NCBI GenBank assembly: GCA_964478335.1
Contig: CAYZIC010000009.1
Span: 1-51,646, forward strand
Source: CAYZIC01 sp964478335
GTDB lineage: Bacteria > Verrucomicrobiota > Kiritimatiellia > RFP12 > DVOR01
Reading direction: 5' to 3'
Length of the DNA: 51,646 nt
A model generated the notes under the pieces. The model was not told where the DNA came from, did no database searches, and saw only the letters and a program-made list of their open reading frames with translations. This document shows, piece after piece, positions 17,825 through 26,852 of the stretch. Both the position numbers and the translations under genes were made by a program. Position 1 is the first letter of the stretch, and each line of letters starts with the position of its first letter.

Positions 17825-18739
17825 ATGAAGCCCAACTTAGCAGTAAACTTAGGTGGCATCCAGATGAAAAACCCCGTCACGGTGGCATCTGGCACCTTTG
17901 GTTATGGTCAAGAATACGCCAACCTCATTGATATCACCCAACTCGGTGCGATCACCGTCAAAGGCATTCGCATGTGCCCCTGGCCCGGCAATCCCTTGCC
18001 ACGCCACGTTGAGGTTTCTGGGGGATTAGTCAACGCCATCGGCCTCCAAGGTCCTGGCGTGGAGGCATTCATCACCGATGACATGCCCTTTTTAGTCGAG
18101 CACAACGTCCCCGCGATCGTCAACATCTGGGGCACCTCGGCCGACGAATACGCCGAAGTCGCCGCCCGCCTCACCGGCGTGCCCGGTGTTGCCGGCCTCG
18201 AGCTCAACGTCTCCTGCCCTAACGTCAAAGAAGGCGGCGCCAGCTTTGGCACCAACGTCGACACCTTCGCAGCGCTCGTCAAAAAGGTTCGTGCAGCCAC
18301 GACCCTCCCCGTCATGCCCAAGCTCGCCCCCAACGTGCCGGACATTCGTCCCTTTGTGCAAGCAGCCCAAGATGCCGGTGCCGACGCTGTCGCGCTCATC
18401 AACACCCTCCCCTCCATGGTCGTGAATATTGAATCGCGCCGCCCCGTGCTCGCCAACTGCTTTGGCGGCCTCTCCGGCCCAGCCATTCACCCCGTCGCAG
18501 TCAAGCACGTCTATGAAGCCTCCCAAGTCGCCCAGATCCCAATCTTGGCCATGGGCGGCATCATGAGCGCCGAACAAGCCATCGAATTCATCATCGTTGG
18601 TGCGACCGCAGTTGCCGTCGGCACGGCGACTTTCATCGAACCCGACACCGCGCTCAAAGTGCTCCACGGCATCGAGGATTACCTCGTCCGCCACAACATG
18701 AGCTCCATCGACGAGCTACGCGGCTCTTTGATCCGCTAG
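17825..18739 (+). CDS. pyrD: Dihydroorotate dehydrogenase, class 1B catalytic subunit
   Basis: Oxidises dihydroorotate to orotate in pyrimidine synthesis, 304 aa, FMN-dependent TIM barrel. The catalytic base is Cys131 in LELNVSCPN, diagnostic of class 1 (class 2 uses Ser). The length and FMN-binding segments (VASGTFGYG; MGGIMSAEQAIEFI; VGATAVAVGTA) fit subtype 1B, which normally works with the electron-transfer subunit PyrK; no pyrK is present in the window. AAGGAG lies 8 nt before the ATG. It is co-directional with the helicase with a 12-bp gap. The stop codon runs directly into a perfect hairpin (GGCGAGC-TAC-GCTCGCC), the first bead of the array below. Confidence 0.95.
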   Translation: MKPNLAVNLGGIQMKNPVTVASGTFGYGQEYANLIDITQLGAITVKGIRMCPWPGNPLPRHVEVSGGLVNAIGLQGPGVEAFITDDMPFLVEHNVPAIVNIWGTSADEYAEVAARLTGVPGVAGLELNVSCPNVKEGGASFGTNVDTFAALVKKVRAATTLPVMPKLAPNVPDIRPFVQAAQDAGADAVALINTLPSMVVNIESRRPVLANCFGGLSGPAIHPVAVKHVYEASQVAQIPILAMGGIMSAEQAIEFIIVGATAVAVGTATFIEPDTALKVLHGIEDYLVRHNMSSIDELRGSLIR

Positions 18740-18837
18740 GCGAGCTACGCTCGCCAGAACGGCCTACGGCCTTTTAGAACGCTGCGCTTTTGGAACGGCC
18801 TACGGCCTTTTGGAACAGTCGCTACGCTCCTTATTGG
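18739..18837 (+). repeat. Hairpin-bead array with 9-nt TTTTRGAAC linkers
   Basis: Beads: GGCGAGCTACGCTCGCC (18739-18755), GGCCTACGGCC (18761-18771), GCTGCGC (18781-18787), GGCCTACGGCC (18797-18807), AGTCGCTACGCTCC (18817-18830). The last four are joined by TTTTAGAAC or TTTTGGAAC (the first linker is AGAAC). The GC stem followed by TTTT also resembles repeated terminators. The spacer to 19080 is more of the same vocabulary, with no gene. Confidence 0.8.
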
Positions 18838-19083
18838 AGCACCAGCGGCGGGCAGAACTGCGAGCGCAGCGAGCTCAATGCCTGATGCTAGAGGCGGGGT
18901 ACTGCCTCTTAATGCCTGATGCTTGTTGCGGGCGAGCATCAGCGAGCCCCTGTGGCAGGCCCACGACCACAGGTCGTCCCCGCACGGCGAGCTTGCGAGC
19001 CGTTCCCGCACCGCCGCAGGCGGTTCCCGCACACGGCGCAGCCGTGTCTAAGGCGATTTTACCGCCTTAGCGAAATTTCATGT

Positions 19084-19113
19084 GAACGTTCCTCCCCGTT
19101 GAAACGTTATACT
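19084..19113 (+). promoter_or_regulatory. Likely promoter of the sigma gene (ECF-type and sigma-70-like reading)
   Basis: GAAC (19084-19087) is followed 17 nt later by CGTT (19105-19108), the AAC-N16/17-CGT layout of ECF promoters, which suggests autoregulation. TATACT (19108-19113) is also a good -10 box ending 7 nt before the ATG. Either reading leaves almost no 5' leader. Confidence 0.5.
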
Positions 19114-19120
19114 TTCTGCA

Positions 19121-19669
19121 ATGACACCCACCAGCGACAGTCAACTCCTCATCCAAAGCGCCACCGACACGGGGGCGTTTAATGAGCTTGTGGTCCGCTG
19201 GCAAGTGCCGCTTCGCGCCTACTTCATCCACCAAGGATCGAGTAATCACGCCGACGACCTCACCCAGCAGACCCTACTCAAGCTTTTCAAATCCCGACAC
19301 CGCTACCAAGCCAAAGCCCAGTTCTCAACATTCCTCTTTACCATAGCCAGGCATGTGCAGATTGACCATTGGCGCAGCTGTGGTCGTTACCAAGAGCTGC
19401 TGAGCGACTACCAAGAGCAGCCCACCGAGCAGCGCGCCAACCACAATCCCGTGGTGCTCGATCTGCCTGCGGCCCTCGCCCAACTGCCCGAAAAGCAACG
19501 CACCGTCGTCGAAGCGATCTTCATTCAAGATAAAAGCTACCTCGCCACCGCCCAAGCACTCGACATACCAGAAGGCACCGTCAAATCGCGCCTTCACCAT
19601 GCCCTGCGCCGGTTGCGTCAATACTTTGCAGAAAGGTCCCCCCATGAAGCCAACCGCCCCACGCTATGA
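19121..19669 (+). CDS. ECF-family RNA polymerase sigma factor
   Basis: Alternative sigma factor of 182 aa, with only regions 2 and 4. Region 2 spans about residues 20-85 (VPLRAYFIHQG..., DDLTQQTLLKLF, FSTFLFTIARHVQIDHWR). Region 4 covers about 120-175 (ALAQLPEKQRTVVEAIFI..., DIPEGTVKSRLHHALRRLRQ), with the helix-turn-helix intact. No Shine-Dalgarno is present and the promoter abuts the ATG, so translation is probably leaderless. The 3' end overlaps the next gene by 26 bp, a tight coupling typical of a sigma factor and its membrane-bound regulator. The signal it senses is unknown. Confidence 0.92.
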   Translation: MTPTSDSQLLIQSATDTGAFNELVVRWQVPLRAYFIHQGSSNHADDLTQQTLLKLFKSRHRYQAKAQFSTFLFTIARHVQIDHWRSCGRYQELLSDYQEQPTEQRANHNPVVLDLPAALAQLPEKQRTVVEAIFIQDKSYLATAQALDIPEGTVKSRLHHALRRLRQYFAERSPHEANRPTL

Positions 19670-20462
19670 TCCTGCACTGACCGACTCGATCATGCGCCAA
19701 GTGCGCATCGAGGCGGAATCAGAGACCCTCCACCGCCAACGCCGCACCCGCCTCATTAGCGCCAGCCTTGCGTGTACCTGCATTGCCACGGCCCTGTGGT
19801 TCACCCACACCCTCTGGCAGCCGACCGATCCCCTCAGCCAATCCTGCGCAGAGCTCGCCACCCGCCAAAACCTCACTGGAGAATGGCACCTCGACACCGA
19901 CCCTAGCCAACGCTACACCCCCGCAGCCACAGCCCTTGCCATTCACGCCCTCGCCCAAAAGGCACCCGACTACGCCCCCGAGATTCTCGCAGGCGTCAAC
20001 GCCCTCCTCTCCCACCAATCCCCCCAAGGTGCCTTTGGCGACACCCAAGCCACCGGCCAATACAACCACGCCATTGTCACCCAAGTCCTCGCAGACCTCT
20101 ACCGCACGGGTAACTATCCCCTACTCAAAGTGCCCCTCCAAAAGGCCCTCCACACCCTCTCCATCCGCCAACTCGAAACCGGCGGCTGGGCACTATCCTC
20201 CACCGACCAAGCCAACCGCTTCCTCACCGCCTGGAATTACCAGACCCTCAAAATCGCCCAAGCCGCCACCCTACCCATTCCCAACCGCATACTCGGCCGC
20301 GCCAAACGCCTCCTCAACCGTTTCCCAGACATTGACCGCGACCAGAGCAAACCCCCAGCCATCTACTACGATGCCTTTATTCAGCTCTCCGGCGGCCGTC
20401 CATCCATTCACACCCTCGCCCCCAAACGCTTCCCCCGCGCCTTCCTCGCCGGCCTCAAATGA
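19644..20462 (+). CDS. Membrane protein with alpha-alpha-toroid-like domain, candidate anti-sigma regulator
   Basis: 272 aa from the ATG at 19644 (GAAAGG 8 nt upstream); an in-frame upstream ATG at 19599 is less likely. The N-terminal cytoplasmic segment is about 35-40 residues (YDPALTDSIMRQVRIEAES..., then RRQRRTR-like basic residues). One transmembrane helix follows (LISASLACTCIATALWF). The outside part has repeats such as YTPAATALAIHALAQKA, ILAGVNALLSHQSPQGAFGD, NHAIVTQVLADLYR and RQLETGGWALS. These match the squalene/prenyltransferase-type alpha-alpha-toroid pattern (helix pairs with GAFG/GGW turns). The position, overlap and topology suggest control of the sigma factor; that role is inference. 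Confidence 0.72.
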   Translation: MKPTAPRYDPALTDSIMRQVRIEAESETLHRQRRTRLISASLACTCIATALWFTHTLWQPTDPLSQSCAELATRQNLTGEWHLDTDPSQRYTPAATALAIHALAQKAPDYAPEILAGVNALLSHQSPQGAFGDTQATGQYNHAIVTQVLADLYRTGNYPLLKVPLQKALHTLSIRQLETGGWALSSTDQANRFLTAWNYQTLKIAQAATLPIPNRILGRAKRLLNRFPDIDRDQSKPPAIYYDAFIQLSGGRPSIHTLAPKRFPRAFLAGLK

Positions 20463-20516
20463 GGCGAGGCGGCGAAGCCGCCTAGACCTAGAATAAGACC
20501 TAGACCTAGCATCCCC

Positions 20517-20547
20517 ACAAGCCCTGCTTAACCGCGGGGCTTTTTTG
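20517..20547 (+). terminator. Intrinsic terminator of the sigma-factor unit
   Basis: AAGCCCTGC and GCGGGGCTT pair across TTAACC, followed by TTTTTTGTTG. It lies 55 bp after the membrane-protein stop codon. Before it (20468-20509) is a GGCGGCGAAGCCGCC hairpin with CCTAGA-type hexamers. Confidence 0.8.
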
Positions 20548-20808
20548 TTGGCGTTGAGCGCTAGTCCTCCTACGAGAGCCAGGCGTTGCACCTGCAGTGG
20601 GGCGTGCCAGTTATCTCCCGCAGAGTGCGCAGAGGGCGCAGAGAGGGTCAGCTAGAGAGGACACGAGCGCCTGCGGCGGGCAGGGGCATCGCTCCGCTAG
20701 CTCTGGGATGGGGGCGTCTGCCCCCATGCCCCTGAGCCAGACGTCCCCGTCCGGCTACCGAACAAGTATGCCTTCGCACAGACTCGGATAATCCCCCTAC
20801 CCGCCGCC
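20548..20808. repeat. Noncoding spacer with inverted copy of dispersed element
   Basis: No gene is seen. 20709-20800 is the reverse complement of the element at 15485-15560, and a CGCAGAG-rich tract lies at 20615-20650. Confidence 0.7.
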
Positions 20809-23800
20809 CTACTGGCAAATTGAGGCGTAGGCCGAGTGGGCGATCGTCTTTAAGACTTGTTGATAGACCTCTGGATTCTTGAGTAATTCCTCAAAGAATG
20901 CTTGGTAATCGCGATAACGCCGCCAGGTGACCTTTTTAAAGTCGGGCTCCAATAACATCATAAAGGTCGACTCGTCATTCTTTTGAGCCAAGTCTCGATA
21001 GACGTCATTCTCTATAATGTCCTCTCGCAGTTGCAGGAGGACTTTGTCTGCGCCTGTAAAACTTGTGCCAAATCGGTCATTGATCAACGACACCAGCTCA
21101 GAGAGCGGATCGAACTCTTTTTCCTTGGCACTGGTTTCACCCGTAATTGGATGCGTGCCATCTTTTGATGCGATCAATTCGATCGCCCCCTCTGAGCGTT
21201 TCTCGAGGCGATAGTACTCCAATAAGACCTGCTTGCTGACATCCACAGCCTCGTTGACCTCTTTAGGCAAGATCTTAGCTAGATAGCGTGCAAATAGGGC
21301 AAAGAGCTGAATCTCTCGATCGAAGAGACGGCAAACGAGTGCCACAAATCGATAGACGCGGTTAAATCGAGCCAAGAGGGACTTAAAGTCGGCCTTTTTG
21401 ATCGGGTCGAGCGCAGCAAAGCGCCGGCAGGCGGGTTGCAAGAGTTGGCTAATCTGCCCTAATGTGGTCTCGTCGTCCTCGACTTGTCCCGTATAATAGA
21501 CCTTGCCAAAATAGCGCACCTCTGCTGGATCAATCACTTGATAGGACTGTAGCTTTGCTTGCAAGTCGTAGACGACGTTGGGATTCGTCTCCTCTGACAG
21601 CACGGTCTCCTCGTAATAAGGCGCAAAGGACTTTTGGATATCCTCAGCCCGATTAGCGAAATCCAAGACCAGCGTATCCACCTTACCGGGGCAGGTGCGA
21701 TTGAGACGCGAGAGCGTCTGCACAGCCTTCACCCCCGAGAGCACCTTGTCGACAAACATCGTGTGCAAAAGCGGCTCATCAAATCCCGTTTGGTACTTCT
21801 CTGCGACCACCAGGATCGCAAAGTCATCCGAGGCAAAATAGCGAGGCAAAGCCGCTTCACTGATGGGCTCGCCATCCCGGGTGCGGTTCATCATCGTCTC
21901 TTGATACGTCTCCTGCGTGCGATCATCGGTAACGGTACCAGAAAATGCCACCAACACATTGAGACTCGAATAGCCCGCATCCTGTATTTGGCGGCGCAAT
22001 TCTTTGACATAGCGCACCGCATGGAGACGAGATTGAGTGACCACCATTGCCTTAGCCCGTCCCCCGATCTGCTTGCGGGTGATTGCCCTAAAGGTCTCTA
22101 AAATGATGCGCGCCTTTTGCGAGATATTATGGGGGTGGAGGGAGGCAAAATTGCGCAGCGCCTTTACGCCTTCACGCGTGGCCAGCTCGGGATCATCGGG
22201 GATCCGCTTCATGATTTGATAAAACATCTCATAGGTGATGTAGTGCTGCAAGACATCGTGGATAAAGCCCTCCTCTATCGCCTGTCGCATCGCATAGATA
22301 TGAAAGGGCACAAACTGCCCGTCTGCGCATTTGCGCCCAAAGATCTGCAAGGTCTTGTCTTTAGGGGTAGCCGTAAAGGCGAAGAAGGACAAGTTCTGAT
22401 GCTTACCCTGAGAGGCCATCTCATTGAGGAGCTCCTCATTGAGATCAAGGCCCGCGGATGCCTCATCGTCACACTGAGTCGCTTGATAGGCCACCATCTC
22501 CTCCTCTAGGACCTCATGGAGATCGGCCAAGCCCTGCTTCATCTTTTCGGCGGCGACGCCTGTTTGCGAAGAATGCGCCTCATCGACGATGATCGCAAAG
22601 CGGCGATTCATGAGGTGGAGATTGTGGTAAATCACAGGAAACTTCTGGAGCGTCGTGATAATAATCCCTGCGCCTGATTCGATCGCCTCCTGGAGCTGAG
22701 CAGATGTCCCCTCAATCTTTTTGACCAGCCCTAAGACATGATCAAACTGCGAGACGGTGCGTTGGAGCTGACTATCTAAGACGCGTCGATCCGTGACAAT
22801 AATGACTGAATGGAAGATCTTCTCATTCTCTGCATTATGCAACCCCGTGAGGCGGTGCGCCAACCACGCAATCGAATTAGACTTACCCGAGCCAGCGCTA
22901 TGCTGAATGAGGTAATTCTTGCCCGAGCCATTCGCCTTGACATCCTTGAGCAACGCCGTCACCACATCGAGCTGATGATACCGAGGGAAGATCACCGCCT
23001 TGGGCTGCGTGCGGTCGAGCTCACCCTTGGCTGATTCTGGGTAGACCACATGGAGATACTTTTGCAAGATTTCGAGGAGACGATCCTTGCGCAAAACCTC
23101 TTCCCACAGATAGGCAGACCCATAGCCCTTAGATGGCGGGTTCCCCTTGCCACCCACATTGCCAGGCCCCTCGCTCCCTTGGTTAAAGGGTAAGAACCGC
23201 GTCTTCTCCCCCTCCAAGTGGGTCGTCATCTGGACTTCATTCATGTCTACCGCAAAATGCACCAAGACACGTCTATTCAAGCCAAAGAGCGCATCCTTGC
23301 CCGCTCGGTCAAAGCGATACTGCTCCACCGCATCCTTGACCGTCTGCCCCGTCAGCTCACACTTCAGCTCCATCGACACCACAGGGATACCATTGAGGAA
23401 AAGGACGATGTCGATGCTGTTTTCATTCTTTAGAGAATAGTGCAACTGCCTCACGCAGACCAAGCGATTCTGCTCGTAATGCAAGAGTGACTCAGGATTA
23501 AGCGAAGTCTCCGGATGCCAAAAGACCACCTTGAGCCCCACGCCTCGCTCCTTAAATCCTTGACGCAGCGTGTGTAGCAGGCCCTGTTCATTCACGACCT
23601 TGACAAAGCGCTCAATGACCCGCTGCTTAACCTCGCCCTGGTGAATCTTGCACAGCCGCTGCCAGGCGTGCGGTTGCGACTGGGCAATGAAGTCCACGAG
23701 TGCCTCCGTGTCCAAACCCAACTTGCGGTCATACCGACTGGGATCACCCTTGAGATAGCCCCCACGAGCCAAGAGCGCCGCCTCAATGTCGGATTCAAAT

Positions 23801-23832
23801 GTTGCTTCACGAATCGTTGTTGTCTGTGCCAT
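20809..23832 (-). CDS. hsdR: Type I restriction endonuclease subunit R
   Basis: ATP-dependent motor and nuclease subunit of a type I restriction system, 1007 aa. The N-terminal PD-(D/E)xK nuclease has Asp141 (NSIDIVLFLNG) and the ELK triad end at 155-157. Superfamily 2 helicase motifs follow: Walker A AGSGKS near 313-318, IIVDEAHSSQTG (DEAH box), FTATPKD, then the helicase C-terminal region including LSRLNRTCPGK. A long alpha-helical C-terminal region probably contacts the methylase core. It lies 12 bp downstream of hsdS and is last in the operon. No frameshift is apparent, so it looks functional. Confidence 0.96.
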   Translation of the reverse strand: MAQTTTIREATFESDIEAALLARGGYLKGDPSRYDRKLGLDTEALVDFIAQSQPHAWQRLCKIHQGEVKQRVIERFVKVVNEQGLLHTLRQGFKERGVGLKVVFWHPETSLNPESLLHYEQNRLVCVRQLHYSLKNENSIDIVLFLNGIPVVSMELKCELTGQTVKDAVEQYRFDRAGKDALFGLNRRVLVHFAVDMNEVQMTTHLEGEKTRFLPFNQGSEGPGNVGGKGNPPSKGYGSAYLWEEVLRKDRLLEILQKYLHVVYPESAKGELDRTQPKAVIFPRYHQLDVVTALLKDVKANGSGKNYLIQHSAGSGKSNSIAWLAHRLTGLHNAENEKIFHSVIIVTDRRVLDSQLQRTVSQFDHVLGLVKKIEGTSAQLQEAIESGAGIIITTLQKFPVIYHNLHLMNRRFAIIVDEAHSSQTGVAAEKMKQGLADLHEVLEEEMVAYQATQCDDEASAGLDLNEELLNEMASQGKHQNLSFFAFTATPKDKTLQIFGRKCADGQFVPFHIYAMRQAIEEGFIHDVLQHYITYEMFYQIMKRIPDDPELATREGVKALRNFASLHPHNISQKARIILETFRAITRKQIGGRAKAMVVTQSRLHAVRYVKELRRQIQDAGYSSLNVLVAFSGTVTDDRTQETYQETMMNRTRDGEPISEAALPRYFASDDFAILVVAEKYQTGFDEPLLHTMFVDKVLSGVKAVQTLSRLNRTCPGKVDTLVLDFANRAEDIQKSFAPYYEETVLSEETNPNVVYDLQAKLQSYQVIDPAEVRYFGKVYYTGQVEDDETTLGQISQLLQPACRRFAALDPIKKADFKSLLARFNRVYRFVALVCRLFDREIQLFALFARYLAKILPKEVNEAVDVSKQVLLEYYRLEKRSEGAIELIASKDGTHPITGETSAKEKEFDPLSELVSLINDRFGTSFTGADKVLLQLREDIIENDVYRDLAQKNDESTFMMLLEPDFKKVTWRRYRDYQAFFEELLKNPEVYQQVLKTIAHSAYASICQ

Positions 23833-23844
23833 GATGAATGAACC

Positions 23845-25083
23845 TTACCGCCGTCCTGTGACAGCCTCAAAGATTAAAGCCTTTTGATACGCAGCGAGCT
23901 TCTCTACCTGTGATGCCTTTTTCTCTATCGCCTGGTCAATCAAGCCACACTTGCGATCCAAATACGCCGCTATCGCCTCCTGCTCCGCAAGCGGAGGGAC
24001 AGGAAGAGTATTGTTATTCAAATCTCTTTGTGTCATAGATGGGACGGCTGAACCGTATTGATAATATCCGAAAGGTATTGTCATACACAAATAATAAAAA
24101 AGACGAGGAGAGACGTCGTCCAAGATTTTCGTGTAGTACATTGTATCCACTGTCCAAAAGGGTGTGTCCACATAAAGAGGTTTGTCTACAGTTCCTTTTC
24201 TTCCTAGTAAGACACTTGTTTTTGTGTAGAGATATTCTGTCGCATGAGAGAATATTCCACCGCTCCCATAGACAGGATATGTCCCTGATTCGGAGAATAT
24301 ATGTTTGTAATCTTGGCCATTACAAATTGTCGCAAGCCTTTTCAGCTTCTTCACTTCCCAGTGCTGTGGGATTTGGCCGATCCACGGGATGCCGCTCTCT
24401 TTCATGGGAACGCCTGGCGTCAACCCACGGGTAACGGTTTCACTGATGAGCGATTGGCGATAGGTTTTGAGTAGCTCGACCTGTTTCTTGATGCGGGCTA
24501 TCGTCTCTTGAATCAGCCCACACTTGCGATCCAAATACGCCGCTATCGCCTCCTGCTCCGCAAGCGGAGGGACGGGGAAGTTGAATGTACTAAAATCACG
24601 TTGGTAAAGATGTATGATCGTACTATTTCCTGCATTCTTTTCTCTAAACCATCCCCAAAATATGTCCGATAGTAACACCCAGTAGAGGTACTGCGTATTA
24701 CAAGTCTTGTTTAAGCGAACAAGAAGAACCCCACTATTAAGAGAAGCTTTACCAATAAGATCTTTTACAATGGCAACTTTTCCAACAGTACCGTCTTTTG
24801 TAATTAGCAAATCCCCATTTCTAATATGAATTTCTGGCGCTTCAGCCCAACGCTCTTCTGTAATATGCACACAGGTAGACCAGTCAATCTTCCCATTTGA
24901 AAAATCAACGCCTGTGATCAAATAAGGCCCCTGTGATTGATATTCGTTACTTGTCAATCCTTGCCAACCTATACGACCTTTTAAAGAAGCTAGATAGCGT
25001 ATTTTTTCAAAAATCCAGTGCTGAGGGATTTGGCCGATCCACGGGATGCCGCTCTCTTTCATGGGGGTGGTTGGCTTATTCAC
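23845..25083 (-). CDS. hsdS: Type I restriction-modification specificity subunit S
   Basis: DNA-recognition subunit, 412 aa. I place the start at GTG 25083: AAGGAG lies 7-8 nt upstream, and the gene then overlaps the hsdM end by 8 bp. The longer TTG-initiated frame has no such site. Two target-recognition domains are arranged in tandem. Each half opens with PMKESGIPWIGQIPQHW and ends with PVPPLAEQEAIAAYLDRKCG, followed by a coiled-coil (ETIARIKKQVELLKTYR and EKKASQVEKLAAYQ). The two TRDs differ, so the target is bipartite. The half-ends are encoded by near-identical DNA. The TRD cores are more AT-rich than the neighbourhood, as usual for transferred TRDs. Confidence 0.95.
   Translation of the reverse strand: MNKPTTPMKESGIPWIGQIPQHWIFEKIRYLASLKGRIGWQGLTSNEYQSQGPYLITGVDFSNGKIDWSTCVHITEERWAEAPEIHIRNGDLLITKDGTVGKVAIVKDLIGKASLNSGVLLVRLNKTCNTQYLYWVLLSDIFWGWFREKNAGNSTIIHLYQRDFSTFNFPVPPLAEQEAIAAYLDRKCGLIQETIARIKKQVELLKTYRQSLISETVTRGLTPGVPMKESGIPWIGQIPQHWEVKKLKRLATICNGQDYKHIFSESGTYPVYGSGGIFSHATEYLYTKTSVLLGRKGTVDKPLYVDTPFWTVDTMYYTKILDDVSPRLFYYLCMTIPFGYYQYGSAVPSMTQRDLNNNTLPVPPLAEQEAIAAYLDRKCGLIDQAIEKKASQVEKLAAYQKALIFEAVTGRR
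23945..24573 (-). repeat. 56-bp exact direct repeat inside hsdS (conserved region ends)
   Basis: 23945-24000 and 24518-24573 are identical over 56 bp, 573 bp apart, and encode the PPLAEQEAIAAYLDRKCG segment after each TRD. A substrate for homologous exchange of TRDs. Confidence 0.9.
24368..25065 (-). repeat. 41-bp exact direct repeat inside hsdS (half starts)
   Basis: 24368-24408 and 25025-25065 are identical over 41 bp, with homology continuing a further 9-10 bp past one mismatch. They encode the MKESGIPWIGQIP start of each half. Confidence 0.9.
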
Positions 25084-26803
25084 TGAAGATCTCCTTAAAG
25101 GCGCCTTCGAGCTCTTCGTCAAGGGTCATGATCTCGGCCATGACCTCCTTGGCTGCTCTGGGCATCGTGTACTGGTAGAAGTAACGGGTAAAGGGGATTT
25201 CGTAGCCAATGACCGTCTTGCTGGTGTCAATCCAGGCATCGGGCGCATAGGGGAGGACTTCACGCGCAAAGTAGGTCTCGATTGTCTCGGTGAGGGGAAC
25301 GTTCTCCGTGTCGCGGCGTGCCTTGTCGGGTTGCACTTTGCCCTTCTTGAGGACAGGCTGACCAGACTCATCGCAGAGGGGGCGCTCAATGGTAATCTTG
25401 GCAAAGCCAAAGGCTTCATTAGGGAAAATCTTACAGATGGGGCTCTCGGTAAAGTTGCCATAGAGCTGGGTGATCTCTGCAATCTGCGCATCGGAGATTT
25501 CGTTGCGTTTTTCGCCCAAGCATTTGCGCATCTTGGTAAAGAGCTCGTTGGCATTGATGAGCTGTACTTTGCCTTTGCGATGATCTGGCTTGCGGTTGGT
25601 CAAGACCCAAATGTAGGTGGCGATGCCGGTGTTGTAAAAGATATTGTTGGGGAGGGCAATGATGGCATCGAGGAGGTCGTGCTCAATAATGTACTTGCGG
25701 ATATTGGAGGGGCCGCTCCCCGCATCGCCCGTAAAGAGGGGGGAGCCATTGTGAATGATCGCAATACGAGAGCCTCCGTATGCGGGAGATTTCATCTTGG
25801 CAAGCGCCGTCAGGAGAAAGAGCAATTGCCCATCGCCCTTAGCCGGCAAGCCCGCCTCAAATCGTCCACCTGCGCCGAGCTTGGCCTCTGCTAGAACGGC
25901 GGACTCTTCGTTTTTCCACTCCCGCCCAAAGGGGGGATTGGAGAGGATATAGTCAAAGGAGGAGCCCGGAAATTGATCTTGCGAGAGGGTATTGCCGAGT
26001 CTAATTTGGGTCGCATCGTGGCCTTTGATCAAGATGTCGGCCTTACAAACGGCGTAGGTTTGGTCATTGATCTCTTGACCGATTGGGATAATCCTCGCAC
26101 CTTGATTGAGGTCGTGGAGGTACTCTTCTGCGACGGTGAGCATGCCTCCCGTCCCGCACGCCGGATCATAAACCGTCGTAGCTGCTCCCTCTTGCGACAG
26201 CAGGTCATTGTCCTCGGCAAAGAGGATATTGACCATGAGCCGAATCACTTCGCGGGGCGTGTAGTGCTGACCAGCAGACGCATTCGCCGCTTCTGAGAAT
26301 TTACGGATAATCTCCTCAAAGACATATCCCATCTCGATATTCGAGACCTTGCTAGGATGGAGATCTGCTTTGGCGGTGGTGAATTCACGAATCACCTCGT
26401 AGAGGAGGCCCTTTTCGACCATCGTATTGATCTGATCATCAAACTTGAAGTGCTCAATGATGTCACGCACATTCTCGGAGAAGCCATTGAGGTAGCTGCG
26501 GAAGTTTTCTGCCAAGTGATCAGGATCATCTAGCAATCGGTTAAAGTCATAGGGGCTGACATTGTAAAAGGGATACCCAGCAGCCTCTTCGATCTCAGGA
26601 GCGTGAAGGGCGAGGTCTTTGACCAGAGGATAGCGTGCCAGCACAGCCTGTTTGGTATCGGCAAGAATACAGTCAAATCGCCGAATCACCGTCATCGGGA
26701 GGATGACATCCCCATATTGGTGAGGCATGTACGCCCCCGTTAATTTGTCGGCAATCGCCCAAATCAAGGCGGACTTTTCACGAATGGTTGTAGCTAGGCT
26801 CAT
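25076..26803 (-). CDS. hsdM: Type I restriction-modification DNA methyltransferase subunit M
   Basis: N6-adenine methyltransferase subunit, 575 aa. An N-terminal helical HsdM domain (REKSALIWAIADKLTGAYMP...) is followed by the SAM-binding motif I DPACGTGGM (213-221) and the catalytic motif IV NPPF (289-292). The C-terminal region probably contacts HsdS. It is the first gene of the hsdM-hsdS-hsdR operon, which is intact and in the order M, S, R. The ATG at 26803 has only a GAAGAG-like ribosome site. Upstream lies an intrinsic terminator of the preceding small gene and a weak TTGTCT...TAACCT promoter candidate. Confidence 0.96.
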   Translation of the reverse strand: MSLATTIREKSALIWAIADKLTGAYMPHQYGDVILPMTVIRRFDCILADTKQAVLARYPLVKDLALHAPEIEEAAGYPFYNVSPYDFNRLLDDPDHLAENFRSYLNGFSENVRDIIEHFKFDDQINTMVEKGLLYEVIREFTTAKADLHPSKVSNIEMGYVFEEIIRKFSEAANASAGQHYTPREVIRLMVNILFAEDNDLLSQEGAATTVYDPACGTGGMLTVAEEYLHDLNQGARIIPIGQEINDQTYAVCKADILIKGHDATQIRLGNTLSQDQFPGSSFDYILSNPPFGREWKNEESAVLAEAKLGAGGRFEAGLPAKGDGQLLFLLTALAKMKSPAYGGSRIAIIHNGSPLFTGDAGSGPSNIRKYIIEHDLLDAIIALPNNIFYNTGIATYIWVLTNRKPDHRKGKVQLINANELFTKMRKCLGEKRNEISDAQIAEITQLYGNFTESPICKIFPNEAFGFAKITIERPLCDESGQPVLKKGKVQPDKARRDTENVPLTETIETYFAREVLPYAPDAWIDTSKTVIGYEIPFTRYFYQYTMPRAAKEVMAEIMTLDEELEGAFKEIFSE

Positions 26804-26852
26804 GGGACTCTTCTATCGGTAAGGTTAATCGACAGGAAAGCACCAAGACAAT

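Noticed and set aside
25084..25122. TTG start of hsdS giving a 13-residue longer protein
   Set aside because: GTG at 25083 has an ideally placed AAGGAG and a normal 8-bp overlap with hsdM.
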